Shown: in pieces, positions 63,659 through 64,000 of the stretch
Position numbering within the stretch: the first letter of the stretch is position 1
How the letters are laid out: every line of letters begins with the position of its first letter
NCBI RefSeq assembly: GCF_036178845.1
Contig: NZ_CP108070.1
Coordinates: forward strand, 8,494,001 to 8,558,000
From: Streptomyces sp. NBC_00271
Lineage (GTDB): Bacteria > Actinomycetota > Actinomycetes > Streptomycetales > Streptomycetaceae
Reading direction: 5' to 3'
Length of the DNA: 64,000 nucleotides
The notes under the pieces: model-generated
Databases searched by the model: none
The model's input: only the letters and a program-made list of their open reading frames with translations
Told to the model about the DNA's origin: nothing
Position numbers and translations under genes: made by a program

Positions 63659-64000
63659 TCAGTCGGGGCCGGGGAGAGGGCTTGCGCCGGGGTTGTCGAG
63701 CGGGAACTCGTCGTCCTCCGCCTCCTCGCGCCTGAACTTGTCACCCTTGGGTTCGTCGAGCACGAACTCGTCGTCCTTGTGCTCGTCGGGCCGCGGACGC
63801 CTCGGTATCTGTTCCACCGTCGGCGCCCCCGGCTGGACCTGCGCCCGTTCCAGGAACCGCAGCAGTTCCACCGGGAAGGGGAGCACCAGGGTGGAGTTCT
63901 TCTCGGCGGCGACCGCCACCACGGTCTGCAGCAGCCTCAGTTGGAGCGCGGCGGGCTGTTCGGACATCACCCCGGCGGCTTCCGCCAGCTTCTTCGACGC
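63659..64000 (-). CDS. SPFH/stomatin (band 7) protein, C-terminal part
   Basis: The window end cuts this gene; the visible 113 residues are the end of an SPFH-domain protein (SKKLAEAAGVMSEQPAALQL, RLLQTVVAVAAEKNSTLVLP, then PVELLRFLERAQ) followed by a charged tail with repeated DDEF and DEPKGD segments. SPFH proteins organise membrane microdomains and protease complexes. The stop is 55 bases from the Thr leader peptide start of the next unit. Confidence 0.9.
   Translation of the reverse strand, partial: ASKKLAEAAGVMSEQPAALQLRLLQTVVAVAAEKNSTLVLPFPVELLRFLERAQVQPGAPTVEQIPRRPRPDEHKDDEFVLDEPKGDKFRREEAEDDEFPLDNPGASPLPGPD

Overview
The window is chromosomal DNA from a Streptomyces species. GC content is very high, third codon positions are almost all G or C, many genes start with GTG, and several have no Shine-Dalgarno but a TAnnnT box 6-8 nt before the start, as in leaderless mRNAs. 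The gene order ngcEFG - ROK regulator - xylFGH - dxs, and further on fadBA, an RNase D gene, DUF3000, hemE, hemG-hemQ, matches, from memory, the S. coelicolor block around SCO6005-SCO6045. Most of the window is therefore core Streptomyces sequence with accessory pieces inserted on the left.

Layout. 1-7.2 kb: two tandem secreted S8 peptidases sharing a duplicated promoter/leader segment. 7.4-9.8 kb: an OmpR-type two-component pair. 9.8-11.5 kb: a lone TnpB transposon (IS605/IS1341 type). 11.6-12.0 kb: remains of a cellulase-type gene, with a perfect CebR box, tandem operator-like repeats, the last 54 codons of a CBM2 domain and a terminator, but no catalytic domain. 12.4-19.5 kb: two convergent secreted GH92 alpha-mannosidases, each with a GACAACGTTGTC operator upstream. 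20-28.6 kb: ngcEFG (GlcNAc/chitobiose import), the ROK regulator rok7B7 and xylFGH (xylose import). 28.8-36 kb: dxs, an APC permease, a GT39-like membrane glycosyltransferase, a NYN protein, a small gene broken by two single-base deletions, a propeller-like protein, and a cluster of intergenic repeats. 36.2-42 kb: the beta-oxidation pair fadA-fadB, RNase D and a LuxR-type response regulator. 42.3-50.4 kb: DUF3000, hemE, rhomboid, CoA-disulfide-reductase-like oxidoreductase, DUF4349 lipoprotein, and hemG-hemQ of the coproporphyrin-dependent haem pathway. 50.4-56.5 kb: a secreted alpha/beta hydrolase, a TIGR04222 membrane protein, and a DUF692 (MNIO) enzyme fused to a C-terminal partner-like domain and flanked by two paralogous DUF4142 genes. 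56.6-64 kb: a mycothiol-type DinB protein, TetR regulator, PTH2-like protein, zinc ribbon, polysaccharide deacetylase, lipoprotein, PPK2, and a threonyl-tRNA synthetase without TGS and editing domains behind a Thr-codon leader peptide and hairpin; the window ends inside an SPFH gene.

Working together: the left half is largely a secreted-polymer degradation and sugar-import region (peptidases, alpha-mannosidases, a lost cellulase, GlcNAc/chitobiose and xylose transporters). The right half is haem synthesis, fatty-acid oxidation and housekeeping. The most unusual items are the Thr attenuator in front of the editing-less ThrRS, the fused MNIO enzyme in its duplicated DUF4142 setting, and the decayed cellulase that kept its CebR operator.
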